From the NCBI GenBank assembly GCA_018676675.1, contig JABHEG010000218.1:50111-114110 (forward strand): a stretch of DNA of 64,000 bases, given 5' to 3'. The notes beneath the pieces are model-generated. The model did no database searches. It had not been told where the DNA came from and saw only the letters and a list, made by a program, of their open reading frames with translations. Below are positions 10,201-19,778 of the stretch, one piece after another (positions within the stretch are counted from its first letter, which is position 1; every line of letters starts with the position of its first letter). This DNA is from Lentisphaerota bacterium. Its GTDB lineage: Bacteria > Verrucomicrobiota > Lentisphaeria > Oligosphaerales > JABHEG01. The translations under genes were made by a program, and so were the position numbers.

Positions 10201-11238
10201 TCAAGCGGAATCGTCCTCGGCTGCGGAGATGGGACGGTGCGTCTCCTTACCCTCGACGGCAAGCCCCGCTGGAGCTTCTCAGCTAAAGGCCCAGTCAACA
10301 GTGTGGCGATTGCGGACGTCGATGCCGACGGGAAGGAAGAGGTCATCGCCGGCAGTGATGATCGCTGCTGCTACCTGCTCAATGCCAACGGCAGCGAACG
10401 CTGGCACTATGAGGGGGCAGCCGGCCACGATCCCTACTGGGCACGCTACTGGCGAGGCGGGGAAGTTGAAAAGGTCCTGGTTGCTGACATCAATGGGGAC
10501 GGCAAGCCGGAGATCATCTTCGGAGCGGCCAACATGCACATCCACGCATGCGATATCAACGGCGAGCTTCTCTGGCGCTTCACGCAGTACGGAATCTGCA
10601 CCTCGCTGTGCGCAGCCGACCTGACTGGGGATGGTAAACAAGAAGTAATCGGTGGCCCCGCAACCATCACCTGCTACAGCAACTGCCTCGTGATTGACGA
10701 GGGAGGGGAGCTGCTGAGCAAATACAGCAACGATGGCTGGGCTTCGGCCCTCACGGCTGTCTGTACAGCTGATCTGGATGGCCAAGCGCCCCTCGAAGTG
10801 GTCTGCGGGACCAACATGAATAACGTTTACGCACTGAACACCACTGGAGGAGAGCTCTCCAAGCGCTGGAAATTCGCTCTGGGAGACGTCGTCACAGCGC
10901 TCTGCCCCGCCAGGCTGACACCCGGATCGGCACAGTCGCTCATTGCCGGCTCGGGAAGCGAGTATGTCTACGCGCTGAACGCCGATGGGAAGCTGCTCTG
11001 GACAGCAAATCTCTACGCCCCTGTCCAGCAGATATCGGCACGGAAATCAGACCTGGCAGGGGTGGATGAAATCGTCGTCGCTGCGGATCGACGCCTCCAT
11101 GTCCTTGACGCCACAGGCGCGGTCATCGCCGGCTGCGAAACAACGTCCCCGATTGTCCATTTCGTGTTCTCCGGCAACGCATTGATCGTGGCAACGGAAG
11201 ATGGGCAGGTCAAAGAACTCGCCGTCAAGAGGCCATAG
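7225..11238 (+). CDS. Secreted heparinase II/III-like protein fused to a C-terminal FG-GAP/PQQ-like beta-propeller
   Basis: Signal peptide; heparinase-type toroid region followed by GMGSHGHVDVNGFSHFTANDRIWFTD; C-terminal repeats such as VAIADVDADGKEEVIAGSDD and LVADINGDGKPEIIFGA. Confidence 0.78.
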   Translation: MITVTTRAPFVSALLLLGVSAAPAAELTTRRDLHVRTNLIDGGMPTALIVKPGLGDYNAAIDVLQVRLKKLTGKRLPVKIGQDLVEDDFRQHIIAIGNAQDSAFVRRLLWERWVLDRWYPGDTTWAVRSVHDPYGTGKNVLFVGGENPGTVVQAAVGLADEITGENDTATTGWVMRFETPKRGAPLDEAKIQYATKRAAEGLKFKNGRKLISAAASAGHQYYKTGQDGWAKSFLIYMRHHDQLDGPGMGTHMNVYDTISVWDLIEESPVFTDEDRLFVAKRLLAIMRSKEGAHHGFFRKGTKPPSGVRHNHQTLPGLACLFGGRYFKRGYGLAEADEWLAAAQALFDGQKISHKPQCDCNCYEWGTLYQTAWWSRAGGDHSFFENGSYRTAAERALLELDNRGFSAPNGDFWSLTYFPAYVFRHAAEFYRDGRYEWALRRNPAQKRVPAERRGIADVVRGLEPVEPVDLIGISVAPMAPHFYNARNTTMPSEPEANIPLDQSFDKLAFRGGLDANDHYLLIDGIGMGSHGHVDVNGFSHFTANDRIWFTDVCYAEGPNMGDHNVVTVMRDGRTAPPPPLAKLAGTHYDKDIGFSETQLPDYFGQDWNRHIIWSRNRYFLVLDELTARQAGDYTLRCLWRSPGVGTLSKHTLTLSQQLKPGSETVRTIRRDDADGETCVKIVDQSGVLCTDVELSKGRWTVAVVGCGHHPGDDSFFVDLDGKRVGVLSLSQNRIAPTTPLRMEVTVAGMHTISLSLRERPGSICDKLILRGPGDQEIIIDGLDLDTPKPHRPIDTLTLACVGADKLSIVRDTDNFGKWFKSYAYAAPVLNIVQQSASRQMVPGDRHVFANLFFVSNDSRPIDAAVRQVVDGVYLVRDGDGIVCAGIGPASFRVGGVPVEVDAREFVLTPTHVALREGTQCRWGDMTFTEPRRFSGRRPLTDNPERRRESLAKAWANAMEPDAVSAIPDDVTTSGLVTSWSRDTGVTINDMAIGSSGIVLGCGDGTVRLLTLDGKPRWSFSAKGPVNSVAIADVDADGKEEVIAGSDDRCCYLLNANGSERWHYEGAAGHDPYWARYWRGGEVEKVLVADINGDGKPEIIFGAANMHIHACDINGELLWRFTQYGICTSLCAADLTGDGKQEVIGGPATITCYSNCLVIDEGGELLSKYSNDGWASALTAVCTADLDGQAPLEVVCGTNMNNVYALNTTGGELSKRWKFALGDVVTALCPARLTPGSAQSLIAGSGSEYVYALNADGKLLWTANLYAPVQQISARKSDLAGVDEIVVAADRRLHVLDATGAVIAGCETTSPIVHFVFSGNALIVATEDGQVKELAVKRP

Positions 11239-11268
11239 CCTTGACCACCACTCACGTCTGGCCCCACT

Positions 11269-11790
11269 ATGAACATCATCACACACTCGCTGCTACCTGT
11301 CACGGCCAGGCAGTTGTCCGAACTGAGGTCCCCGGAGCCGTCCTCCTACCGAGACCAGATCCGGGGCTGGCTGTTGATAGCTGTCTTTGGGTCACTTCCT
11401 GACCTCCTCGACCCGCACATCAGCTTGGGGGCGCGCTGTAACTCCTACTCACACATGTGGCCCTGCACACTCATCGTCGTCTCGGGTTGCCTGGCCGGGG
11501 CGCTCGTTTTCAGGAAGCGCCGCTGGGGTCATCTCCTCCTGTGGTGTGCCCCGGCTTACGCGCTCCACGTGGCCGGCGACATCGTGAGTGGCGGGCTCGA
11601 CTTCCTCGGCACAGGACGTGCCCTCGGCGATTGGTGGATTCCCCCGGAAGCATGGCCGGCATTCGATCTCGTGTTCATCACGACGTTCATACTCATCCAT
11701 CGCCGGGTCCGACGCAGACACGGCCTTGAGCCCTCCATCGTGAGGGCGTTCGGGGAACGTCTGTCGAAGCGTCAAGCAGGTCCTCCGTAG
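11269..11790 (+). CDS. Small membrane protein, metal-dependent hydrolase (DUF457/YdjM-like)
   Basis: MNIITHSLLP...AVFGSLPDLLDPH...SYSHMWP...HVAGDIVSGGLDF: His/Asp motifs in multiple TM helices. Confidence 0.5.
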   Translation: MNIITHSLLPVTARQLSELRSPEPSSYRDQIRGWLLIAVFGSLPDLLDPHISLGARCNSYSHMWPCTLIVVSGCLAGALVFRKRRWGHLLLWCAPAYALHVAGDIVSGGLDFLGTGRALGDWWIPPEAWPAFDLVFITTFILIHRRVRRRHGLEPSIVRAFGERLSKRQAGPP

Positions 11791-11956
11791 CTCCGCCCTC
11801 CGGACGGAGTTGCTCTTCCATGGAGCCGCCGCTCAGAGTGCGGCGCTACAGTCAGAAGGGACATCGAGAAGCCGTAGCCGTTCCTGATCGGGCCGCTATA
11901 CTAGTCGACGTGATGCGTGCCTTTCCTCGCCATTACGGCAGCCAAGGAGTCGACCG

Positions 11957-13081
11957 ATGTCTTCGACAACCGCAATGTCCCCAATGTCCACACGTGATCG
12001 CATCGCAGCCACGTTCCGTGGGGACCCGGTCGACCACTTCCCAGTCTGGCTGAAAATGGCCAACATCACCTGGAAGAGCTTCCAGCCGGAGCCGTATCAC
12101 TCCATGGAAGGCAATGAACTCCTCAGGTCCTGCGGGTGTGATATCATGGGGGGATGTTCCTTCCCGGGGACCGCGCTCAGGGCCGAGAAGCCACACGTCA
12201 AGACCACCGTGACGCGCGACGGCAATATCCAACGCACGGTCTTCAAAACGCCGGAAGGGGATCTGGTCGGGGAGAACTCGCTTGATCCGGCCACCAACAC
12301 CTGGCACCCGACCACGTATTGCGCCGAGACACTCGACGAGTTCCGCGCCCTGCGCTGGTGCTACACCGACACAGCCTACGCTGTCGACGCGGAAGCCGCC
12401 CGAGTCGGGCTCGATCACCAACGTGACCTGGAACAGCAGGACATCTACACCATGTCCGGCATCGGGCCCTCACCGATCATGCACCTCGTCCAGCACCTCT
12501 GCGGCCCGGAAGCGGCCATCTTCCACATGGTGGACGATCCCAAGCTCTTTGACGAGGTGGTCGACCTCATGCACCAGGACCGCGTGCGACACTTGGCGGC
12601 CATCCTGCCTCACGTCCCTTCGGACAGCTTCTGGCTCACTGAAAACACGACCACCACCTTGATCAGCCCGACCATCTTCAAGGACTACTGTGTCCCCCAT
12701 CTGACTACGTATGGAAACATGGTATTGGGGCACGATCTCGTCCCTGTCCATCACATGTGCGGCACGCTGAACGCAATACTCGAGATGATTGATGAGCTCC
12801 CCGCCATCGCGAACGAGGCCTACACGACCCGCCCTGTGGGGGATTGTTCACTCGCCGAAGGCCGAACGCGAATGCCCTCCAAAGCACTGATCGGCGGAAC
12901 AAACGCAAGCCAGTGGCTCAAACCGGCCGAAGCCATCATCCAGGATGTCGCTCAGGATCTTGCCGCCAGCCCCGACCGGCGCAAGGTCTTTCTCACCTCA
13001 GCGGGTGTGCTTCCCCCGCAGGTGTCTTTTGAGAAAGCAAAGCAGGTGGTGGCCGGATTGAAAGCCCTCCCATGCGATTGA
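11957..13081 (+). CDS. Uroporphyrinogen decarboxylase (UroD/MtaA-like) family protein
   Basis: STRDRIAATFRGDPVDHFPVW start block, VPVHHMCGTLNAILEMIDELPAIANEAYTT, LIGGTNASQWL: UroD-superfamily pattern. Confidence 0.82.
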   Translation: MSSTTAMSPMSTRDRIAATFRGDPVDHFPVWLKMANITWKSFQPEPYHSMEGNELLRSCGCDIMGGCSFPGTALRAEKPHVKTTVTRDGNIQRTVFKTPEGDLVGENSLDPATNTWHPTTYCAETLDEFRALRWCYTDTAYAVDAEAARVGLDHQRDLEQQDIYTMSGIGPSPIMHLVQHLCGPEAAIFHMVDDPKLFDEVVDLMHQDRVRHLAAILPHVPSDSFWLTENTTTTLISPTIFKDYCVPHLTTYGNMVLGHDLVPVHHMCGTLNAILEMIDELPAIANEAYTTRPVGDCSLAEGRTRMPSKALIGGTNASQWLKPAEAIIQDVAQDLAASPDRRKVFLTSAGVLPPQVSFEKAKQVVAGLKALPCD

Positions 13082-13100
13082 GGCAACACCGGAGCCCCTA

Positions 13101-14498
13101 ATGCAACGTCCGAACATCCTGCTCCTTTACACCGACCAGCAACGCTGGGATGCCCTTGGCGCCAACGGCAATCCTGCGATCAAGACACCCAACCTCGACC
13201 GGTTGGCCGCTGACGGCCTGAACTTCGATCACTTCTTCGTGCAGAACCCCGTCTGCATGCCCAGTCGCCTGAGCTTCCTAACCGGGCAATACTGCTCCAC
13301 GCTGCAGGTGTTGATCAACGGCGTACCGGTCCCGGAGAACACTCAGACGCTCCCGCAGATGCTCCACAACTACGGGTACGCCTCCGCCAACATCGGGAAA
13401 CTTCACTTCCTTCCTCACGCCAACCGTGACCACCGATCAATCCATCCATCGTACGGATTCGATCATCTGGAGATCAGTGATGAGCCGGGATGTTACGAAG
13501 ACGCATACCGCGCCTGGGTTCGCCGGAAAGATCCTGACGAACTCGAGTTCGCGAGTCTAGGCCTTCCCCCGGCTTCCGGGGAGTGGGAGAAGATCACCCG
13601 CGTTGGCGACAACGTTCCACACCCGCCCGAGCGATTCCCCAAGAAAGCCCAGCCCTATCGGGGCGGCAGTGAGTTCACCCATACGGCATTCGTGGCAGAA
13701 CAGACGATGCAATTCCTGGGCCAGCAGGGCGACTCCCCGTTCTTCTGCATCGCAGGATTCTACTCCCCACACAGCCCGTGGGTGGCTCCCCAGGAGTTCC
13801 TGGACCTCTACGATCCCAATTCACTTCCCCTGCCCCACTACCCCCGGGAACTCGAACAGAAACGCGCGGAAACGGGCAAGTGCCCGCAGGACGAACTACG
13901 CTCGGCGACCCACGGTTACTACGCGATGGTGAGCGAAGTGGACCACCATGTAGGCCGAATTCTCGACTGCCTGGAAGCAAGAGGTCTGCGTGACAACACC
14001 ATTGTCGTCTTCACCTCTGACCATGGCGAATTTCTGGGTGAGTTTCTCAATTACGGCAAGGGCTACCCCTCCCCTGACTGCATCAGCCGCGTCCCCATGA
14101 TCATCCGCTGGCCCGACGGCGTCGACCAGCCTGGGCGAACGATCCCCCACATCACCGAAGCCGTTGACGTCATCCCGACACTCCTGCAGTGCTGCGGGAT
14201 CCCGCTCCCAAGGCATCTACAGGGGACACCCCTGCCCATGTCTCCCGGAGCATCGAAGACACGGACCTCAGCGCTGACCGAAATGCAGGGCTCAAAGGCT
14301 CTGCGCACAGCACAGTTCCGCTACGTGGTCCGAGCCAATGGCAGCGAGTTCCTGTACGACTTGAACCAACCTGGTGGGCAGTATCGCAACGTCGCAGCAG
14401 CGGACGAGTACGCCGACGACCTGGCCCGAGTGCGTCACACCCTCATCCGGCGTTTGCTCGAGCAGGAACGACATCTGCCGAGAACCGTGCAGTACTGA
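13101..14498 (+). CDS. Sulfatase (Cys-type)
   Basis: RPNILLLYTDQQRWDALGANGNPAIKTPNLDRLAADG; active-site NPVCMPSRLSFLTGQ (CxPSR); FTSDHGEFLGE. Confidence 0.93.
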   Translation: MQRPNILLLYTDQQRWDALGANGNPAIKTPNLDRLAADGLNFDHFFVQNPVCMPSRLSFLTGQYCSTLQVLINGVPVPENTQTLPQMLHNYGYASANIGKLHFLPHANRDHRSIHPSYGFDHLEISDEPGCYEDAYRAWVRRKDPDELEFASLGLPPASGEWEKITRVGDNVPHPPERFPKKAQPYRGGSEFTHTAFVAEQTMQFLGQQGDSPFFCIAGFYSPHSPWVAPQEFLDLYDPNSLPLPHYPRELEQKRAETGKCPQDELRSATHGYYAMVSEVDHHVGRILDCLEARGLRDNTIVVFTSDHGEFLGEFLNYGKGYPSPDCISRVPMIIRWPDGVDQPGRTIPHITEAVDVIPTLLQCCGIPLPRHLQGTPLPMSPGASKTRTSALTEMQGSKALRTAQFRYVVRANGSEFLYDLNQPGGQYRNVAAADEYADDLARVRHTLIRRLLEQERHLPRTVQY

Positions 14499-14507
14499 CC
14501 GCCCCGC

Positions 14508-17201
14508 CTACCTCCTCTTCAACGCCGTGCCGGCAATGCGAAAGCGCGCTTCGCCCTTGATCCCCCAGCCGGGGTAATACTCCAGCTTCACTAGCCCCGG
14601 CGTGATCGTCATCCCCGGTTCGCCAGTGATCTCGATCGCCCTCCTTCCCCCGACCTCTGAAACACCCGAAATCGTGAAACTCTGCGTCAGGATTCGCCCC
14701 TCGTCAACTATCAGCGTGTGCCCCGCCAGATCACGTCCGAACGGAACAGGGGCATCTGTCAGGAACGCGTTTCGGTCTTGGCCCGCCTCCACGCGCAGCG
14801 TCCCGCAGATCGTGCCCTCATAGGAGGGCGCCGCAGCTGTATCCGCATCGTGCCTGGTCTGCTCAGCAGCCACGGCGTACAGCCATCCGCCACCGGTTCC
14901 CGAAGAACGGGCGTGCGCGACATGCCCCTTCAGCTCTGATCGGCCATCGGCCGTCAGCAAGTGTCCATCCTCCCCCTGCGAAATCAAAACCGTATCCACC
15001 GCTCCCGGGAGCACGATCCTTAGGGCGACCCCATCCGCCTGCCCCCGACTCAGCGGAACAGCCTCAACGCTCTGCACCTGCGACGCCTGGCTAAACGGAT
15101 GGTGCACGGCAACAAAGACGCTTTCGCCACCACGCTTCCGCACGACCAGGAAGGGAGCCGTTCCCTCCCGCCGCATTGCCGGAGCCTTCCCGACCACGAC
15201 TGCAGCACCCTCCTGCCCCAAAACAAACGTCCGAAGCCCCCCCTTTCCGCCTTCCATGGGGAATGTCGCGTGCCAGGCCCGGCTCGCATCAGCCGATTGA
15301 AGTTCAGTGATGTACTTGTGAAGAACAGCCCCGCGGCCCTCCCAAGGCGATAACGGTAAGGAAACAACGACTTCGTGAGGAACATCCAGGCAGGAGTGCA
15401 GCATGTAATCATGGGTCGTTCCCCCACTCACTCGAAACACGTCGACAACATATGTGTCCGTTTCATTGATCTTCACGAGCAAGAGAGTCCGGCGGTATGT
15501 GTCCAGTGCCACCAATCCCCCATAGGACCTTTCGCCATCCGCTTCTACCACCTGCACCATGTCGAAGTCCCTGTTGAACAGCCGGAGCTTTCCATCGTTG
15601 AGCGCATTGCCGTGGCCCATCCAACGCCAACGCCAGTCCGGAATACCGGCAATCGCGTCTTCTGGTTGCCTTTCCCGACGGTACGGCGTTCCCCTCGCCG
15701 CGGGGCTTTGGCGGTCAGTCTGATCCATCTCATCCACGACTACGGTCGCGTGGCCTGCCGTCATGCCATGCCACTCCCGGGTGGTATTGGAGATGCTCTG
15801 CGGCCGATAGCGGGTCTCTGAGATCAACTCGTGCCCCTTGGCAAACAGCGTCAGGCTGAGGCAGTCAAAATGCTCGTGTCCGTGCGTCCCGCCAAAGCTC
15901 AGCGACGCCTGGACCATGTTCCCTTTGCCCGAGCCTGTCCCCAGAATGGCATGCCCCATGCAGCCGAACAGAATCGACCGGCCCTGCGTCATTGGTGGAG
16001 TCCACCACACCGGCTGTGGAAACACCGTGTCATTGAGCACTTGACAGATGCGGTTCGGTTGCTGAATGTCGCGCAATGCCGCATCGGCCCGTTCCAGAGC
16101 CCCACCAACGAGGGCCTTGAAGTCCAGAGCGTCGTAACGAGTGCCGTCTTCGGAACTCACAAAGCCAGGCGGATCTGAATACCCCTGGAGGTATCGTCTG
16201 ACGGTCCCCTGCAGATTGTGGTGAATCTGCTTGTGGTACGACGGCGTCCCTTCGTGCCACCATCCATCCGCATAGAACTGGGTCCTGTAAATCGCGGCCA
16301 CCCAGTTGGCACACATGTGGACCCACTCCGGCTCACGCAGGACCCGGGCAAACCGGAGGATACCACGGATCTGAGTCCCATCCATATTGCCCAACGTCCG
16401 CCCGTAGTTCTCCTGGACCCGGACATGCCGACGAAGCACCGCCTCAACGCTCTCCAGGGCCCCGGCATCCTGGAGAACGCCGCTCGCATGAATGAGATCA
16501 TAGGCATCCAACAACGGCTGGGCCGCATCAAGATCCTGGTAGATCCACGTCCCCCACAGACCGGTCGCATCCCAGTCTCTGTAGAATCCCTTGGCAGTCT
16601 GCGGGCACGCTTTCGACCACTTGTCATCGCCGTAATGAGGAACGTAGATCGACCACGTGGGAATCACTTCCGCGAACCTCGCAAGCAGGGCACCCGTCCG
16701 GGCCGCTGACCGGGAATCGCGCACGAGATGGTAGTGCAGCGCATAGAGGCGACACGCATCGCGCAGCAGGAAATGCTCGGCGTTCTTCACCCCGCGTTCA
16801 TCGATGCGTCGAGTCAGTTCCCCCAACGGGGCCGAGTCCAACTCCCCCAATGCTGCGATGCAGAAACGGGCCCCGAGTTCGCGCCACTTGACATCCTCAG
16901 TCGCTTCCCAGAGCCCTGCGGCCGACCGGACAGCTGAACTTGCCTCGCCTATCCCCCCCGGCTTGTTCCATCGCTCCCGCAATTGCTCGTCCGAAAGCCC
17001 CATGAGAGGCCTGACCACCTTCGTCTGCACTCGCACATCGCCAGCGAAGGTCTGCTGCGGGTGCGCCTTGCCCCAATCAATGGTGTCGCTGGATGCAGAG
17101 ATAGTCATGACCAGACTCCCCATGACAAGAAATGGCCTCCAGACGATCCGGATGCTGGAAAATCTCACGGCATTCCTCCACGTCAACAAGAGATTGCTCA
17201 T
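14508..17201 (-). CDS. Heparinase II/III-like protein
   Basis: Secretion leader around MSNLLLTWRNAVRFSS...MGSLVMTISASS; SLSFGGTHGHEHFDCLSLTLFAKGHELISETRY typical of heparinase II/III C-terminal domains. Start uncertain. Confidence 0.72.
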   Translation of the reverse strand: MSNLLLTWRNAVRFSSIRIVWRPFLVMGSLVMTISASSDTIDWGKAHPQQTFAGDVRVQTKVVRPLMGLSDEQLRERWNKPGGIGEASSAVRSAAGLWEATEDVKWRELGARFCIAALGELDSAPLGELTRRIDERGVKNAEHFLLRDACRLYALHYHLVRDSRSAARTGALLARFAEVIPTWSIYVPHYGDDKWSKACPQTAKGFYRDWDATGLWGTWIYQDLDAAQPLLDAYDLIHASGVLQDAGALESVEAVLRRHVRVQENYGRTLGNMDGTQIRGILRFARVLREPEWVHMCANWVAAIYRTQFYADGWWHEGTPSYHKQIHHNLQGTVRRYLQGYSDPPGFVSSEDGTRYDALDFKALVGGALERADAALRDIQQPNRICQVLNDTVFPQPVWWTPPMTQGRSILFGCMGHAILGTGSGKGNMVQASLSFGGTHGHEHFDCLSLTLFAKGHELISETRYRPQSISNTTREWHGMTAGHATVVVDEMDQTDRQSPAARGTPYRRERQPEDAIAGIPDWRWRWMGHGNALNDGKLRLFNRDFDMVQVVEADGERSYGGLVALDTYRRTLLLVKINETDTYVVDVFRVSGGTTHDYMLHSCLDVPHEVVVSLPLSPWEGRGAVLHKYITELQSADASRAWHATFPMEGGKGGLRTFVLGQEGAAVVVGKAPAMRREGTAPFLVVRKRGGESVFVAVHHPFSQASQVQSVEAVPLSRGQADGVALRIVLPGAVDTVLISQGEDGHLLTADGRSELKGHVAHARSSGTGGGWLYAVAAEQTRHDADTAAAPSYEGTICGTLRVEAGQDRNAFLTDAPVPFGRDLAGHTLIVDEGRILTQSFTISGVSEVGGRRAIEITGEPGMTITPGLVKLEYYPGWGIKGEARFRIAGTALKRR

Positions 17202-17276
17202 TCGTGACGTCGGGCTGTCCGACAGAGCCGCGGCTCTGTTCGGACGTACGCCGCACGGCCCTCCGGGCGGCATCTT

Positions 17277-18920
17277 CTACTGGGGTGTCAGTCTGGCCAA
17301 CCCACCACGGACTGTCGGCACATGGATCACGGTCACAGTCGGGAGTGCAAGCCCTTCTGCGATCGCCGCCTTGAGTTCGGCTTCGCTCTCGACATAGACG
17401 CCGCGCGCACCAAATGCCTCGGCCACCTTGTCGTAGCGAATCTCGCCCAGCTCACTGGCGATGAGCCGGTCGTCTCCCTGACCATCGGCCACGATGCCCC
17501 ACGCACTGTCGTGAGCGATTACCGCGACGTAGGGAGCGTTGAAGCGCAACCCGGTCTCAATCTCGCTGATCGTGAAGCCTGCGGAACCGTCGCCACTGAG
17601 GAGCAGAACAGGGTGATCGGGGCGGACGAGATTCGCAACGATCCCGCCGGGAAGCCCCCAGCCGATCACGCCACTGATGCCACAGGTCGCCCAGTGGCTC
17701 GGATGTCGATTGGCGAGCAGCGTGTACGCCCAACGGCCGATATTCCCGCCATCGAGCAGGAACGTCACCTCCTGGTCGAGAAACTCACGCAGTGCCATGC
17801 AGATGCGATACCCCGGCAATGGCGCATTCCCGTCATGCTCAACCGCTTCCCAACCGGCGACGGATGCATCGCGCAAGTCACGGAGTTCTCCGAGCCACTC
17901 GGATGCATCCATGCCTCCCAGGTCGCGGACCTCACTCAGAAGCTGCTCCAGCACCATGGCGACGTCACCGACGATGCCCACCTCCGGAACGATGGTCCGC
18001 TGGATCTCGTCGGGATCCGAATCCACGCGCACGAAAGTCACATCCGGGCTGAAGACCGGCGGTCGGCCATGTCCCAGGCGGAAATCGACCCGCGTTCCCA
18101 GAACCAGAGCCACGTCACACTCGGAGACTTTCGGGAAGGCCGCGTTGAGCTCGGCCGTACTCACCCCAATGTACTGGCGCAACGGCTTCTCAATGCAGCA
18201 CCGGTCCCACAGCTGTGAGATCAACGGCACGTTTGTCTCTTCAGCCAGCGTCTCAAGCACGCCGCCGGCCTCTCTCGCGTAAAACGCACCACTGCCGACG
18301 AAAACAATCGGCTTCCTGGCCTTGCACAGCAGCTCCGCCGCCTCGCGGACCAGCGTAGGATTGCCTGCTCCGGCTCGGAAGACATCGGCCGGAATCGGGC
18401 ATCCATCCCCCAGGCCCGCTGGCATCGCAGTGGCCCAGACATCGCAGGGAATGGTCAGGTGGACAGGGCCTGGACGCGGAGAGATCGCGGCAGCAACGGC
18501 CCGATCTGTGTCGGCGACCAACGTCTGGACCGAATCCACATAGGACGCGAACTTGCAGAGCGAGCGCACCATGGAGACCTGATCCAGTTCCTGGAAATGA
18601 TCCAGACCCCGCGTCTTGGCCGGACTGGATCCACTGATGAGCAACATCGGACCGCCATCCCATGCGGAGTTCGCCAACCCGGTCAGCGCATTCGTGTGCC
18701 CCGGGCCGCTGCTGACCGCCACCACACCGAGTCGCCCCGTCATGCGTCCATACAAGTCGGCCATGAACGACGCAGCCTGTTCGTTGCGGACATCAATCAG
18801 GGGCATCCCCTCGTCCAGGCAGGCGTCGAGAAACGGGTTGAGCCCGTTTCCACATAGGACGAATACTTGCTCAACTCCACGCTGGCGAAGATTCCTGACA
18901 AACCACTCTGCACCATTCAT
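17277..18920 (-). CDS. Thiamine-pyrophosphate-dependent enzyme, acetolactate synthase-like
   Basis: MNGAEWFVRNLRQRGVEQVFVLCGNGLNPFLDAC...DVRNEQAASFMADLYGRMTG...SSGPGHTNALTG; C-terminal GDGSAGFTISEIETGLRFN. GGAGG precedes the ATG at 18920. Confidence 0.88.
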   Translation of the reverse strand: MNGAEWFVRNLRQRGVEQVFVLCGNGLNPFLDACLDEGMPLIDVRNEQAASFMADLYGRMTGRLGVVAVSSGPGHTNALTGLANSAWDGGPMLLISGSSPAKTRGLDHFQELDQVSMVRSLCKFASYVDSVQTLVADTDRAVAAAISPRPGPVHLTIPCDVWATAMPAGLGDGCPIPADVFRAGAGNPTLVREAAELLCKARKPIVFVGSGAFYAREAGGVLETLAEETNVPLISQLWDRCCIEKPLRQYIGVSTAELNAAFPKVSECDVALVLGTRVDFRLGHGRPPVFSPDVTFVRVDSDPDEIQRTIVPEVGIVGDVAMVLEQLLSEVRDLGGMDASEWLGELRDLRDASVAGWEAVEHDGNAPLPGYRICMALREFLDQEVTFLLDGGNIGRWAYTLLANRHPSHWATCGISGVIGWGLPGGIVANLVRPDHPVLLLSGDGSAGFTISEIETGLRFNAPYVAVIAHDSAWGIVADGQGDDRLIASELGEIRYDKVAEAFGARGVYVESEAELKAAIAEGLALPTVTVIHVPTVRGGLARLTPQ

Positions 18921-19164
18921 AGATTGCCTCCGCATGCTCAAACCAGCAGGCTCCCCGGCAACAAGCGCCCGGTCGCACGAACTCCTTACATCGAACGCTC
19001 TGGACGGTCTCCCGTCGCTACGCATCCCGCCAACCCTACCCTCCACACACGTTGGATGCCAGCCTCACAGTCACCAACACCCAAAGCACTTGCCCCAGCC
19101 CCCCCAGAAGACTATGCTCCCGCACTCCCTTCAAACGCAGCCGAGAAACCAGGAGAGACACGGA

Positions 19165-19752
19165 ATGGGCGACTGGATCACTCTTTTTGACGGCACCACG
19201 CTGAATGGCTGGAAGGCCACCGGAAATCCTGAAGGTTGGATCGTTGAGGACGGGTGCATCAAGTGCCTGGCTCTGAAGGGCGGCTACCTGGCCACTGATG
19301 CCCAGTTCGAGAATTTCGTGCTCGAACTCCAGTACAAGACGGAGGCCGATGTCAACAGTGGCATCTTCTTCCGGTGGTCGGATCTGGCAGACCCAGTCCA
19401 TACAGGCCTCGAAATACAGATCCTTGACACGTTTGCCAAAGAAACCCTCGGCAAGCAGGACTCGGGCGCCCTCTACGACCTCATCCCGCCATCGACGAAT
19501 GCGGCGAAACCCGCCGGGGAGTGGACAGACTTTCGGCTTGAGTGCAACGGCCCGATGATCCATCTTGATCAGAACGGCAAACGCATCCTGGATGTCGACA
19601 TTGGTGTGTTCGACACGCCCGGAAAGAGCCCGGATGGGACCGACAACAAGTTCAAATACGCGTGGAAGGATATGCCTCGCCGGGGACACATCGGTCTTCA
19701 GGATCACAACGGGGTGATCTGGTTCCGGAATCTGCGCATCCGCGAGCTTTAG
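19165..19752 (+). CDS. DUF1080 (3-keto-disaccharide hydrolase-like) protein, no signal peptide
   Basis: MGDWITLFDGTTLNGWKATGNPEGWIVEDGCIKCLALKGGYLATDAQFENFVLELQYKTEADVNSGIFFR; AGGAGA upstream of the ATG at 19165. Confidence 0.9.
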   Translation: MGDWITLFDGTTLNGWKATGNPEGWIVEDGCIKCLALKGGYLATDAQFENFVLELQYKTEADVNSGIFFRWSDLADPVHTGLEIQILDTFAKETLGKQDSGALYDLIPPSTNAAKPAGEWTDFRLECNGPMIHLDQNGKRILDVDIGVFDTPGKSPDGTDNKFKYAWKDMPRRGHIGLQDHNGVIWFRNLRIREL

Positions 19753-19778
19753 TCTACCGATAACAAAGGACTCGCGAT

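Noticed and set aside
17277-18920. Assignment of the TPP enzyme as ilvB
   Set aside because: No ilvN or other branched-chain genes nearby, and the ALS-like family includes several distinct decarboxylases; left without a gene symbol.
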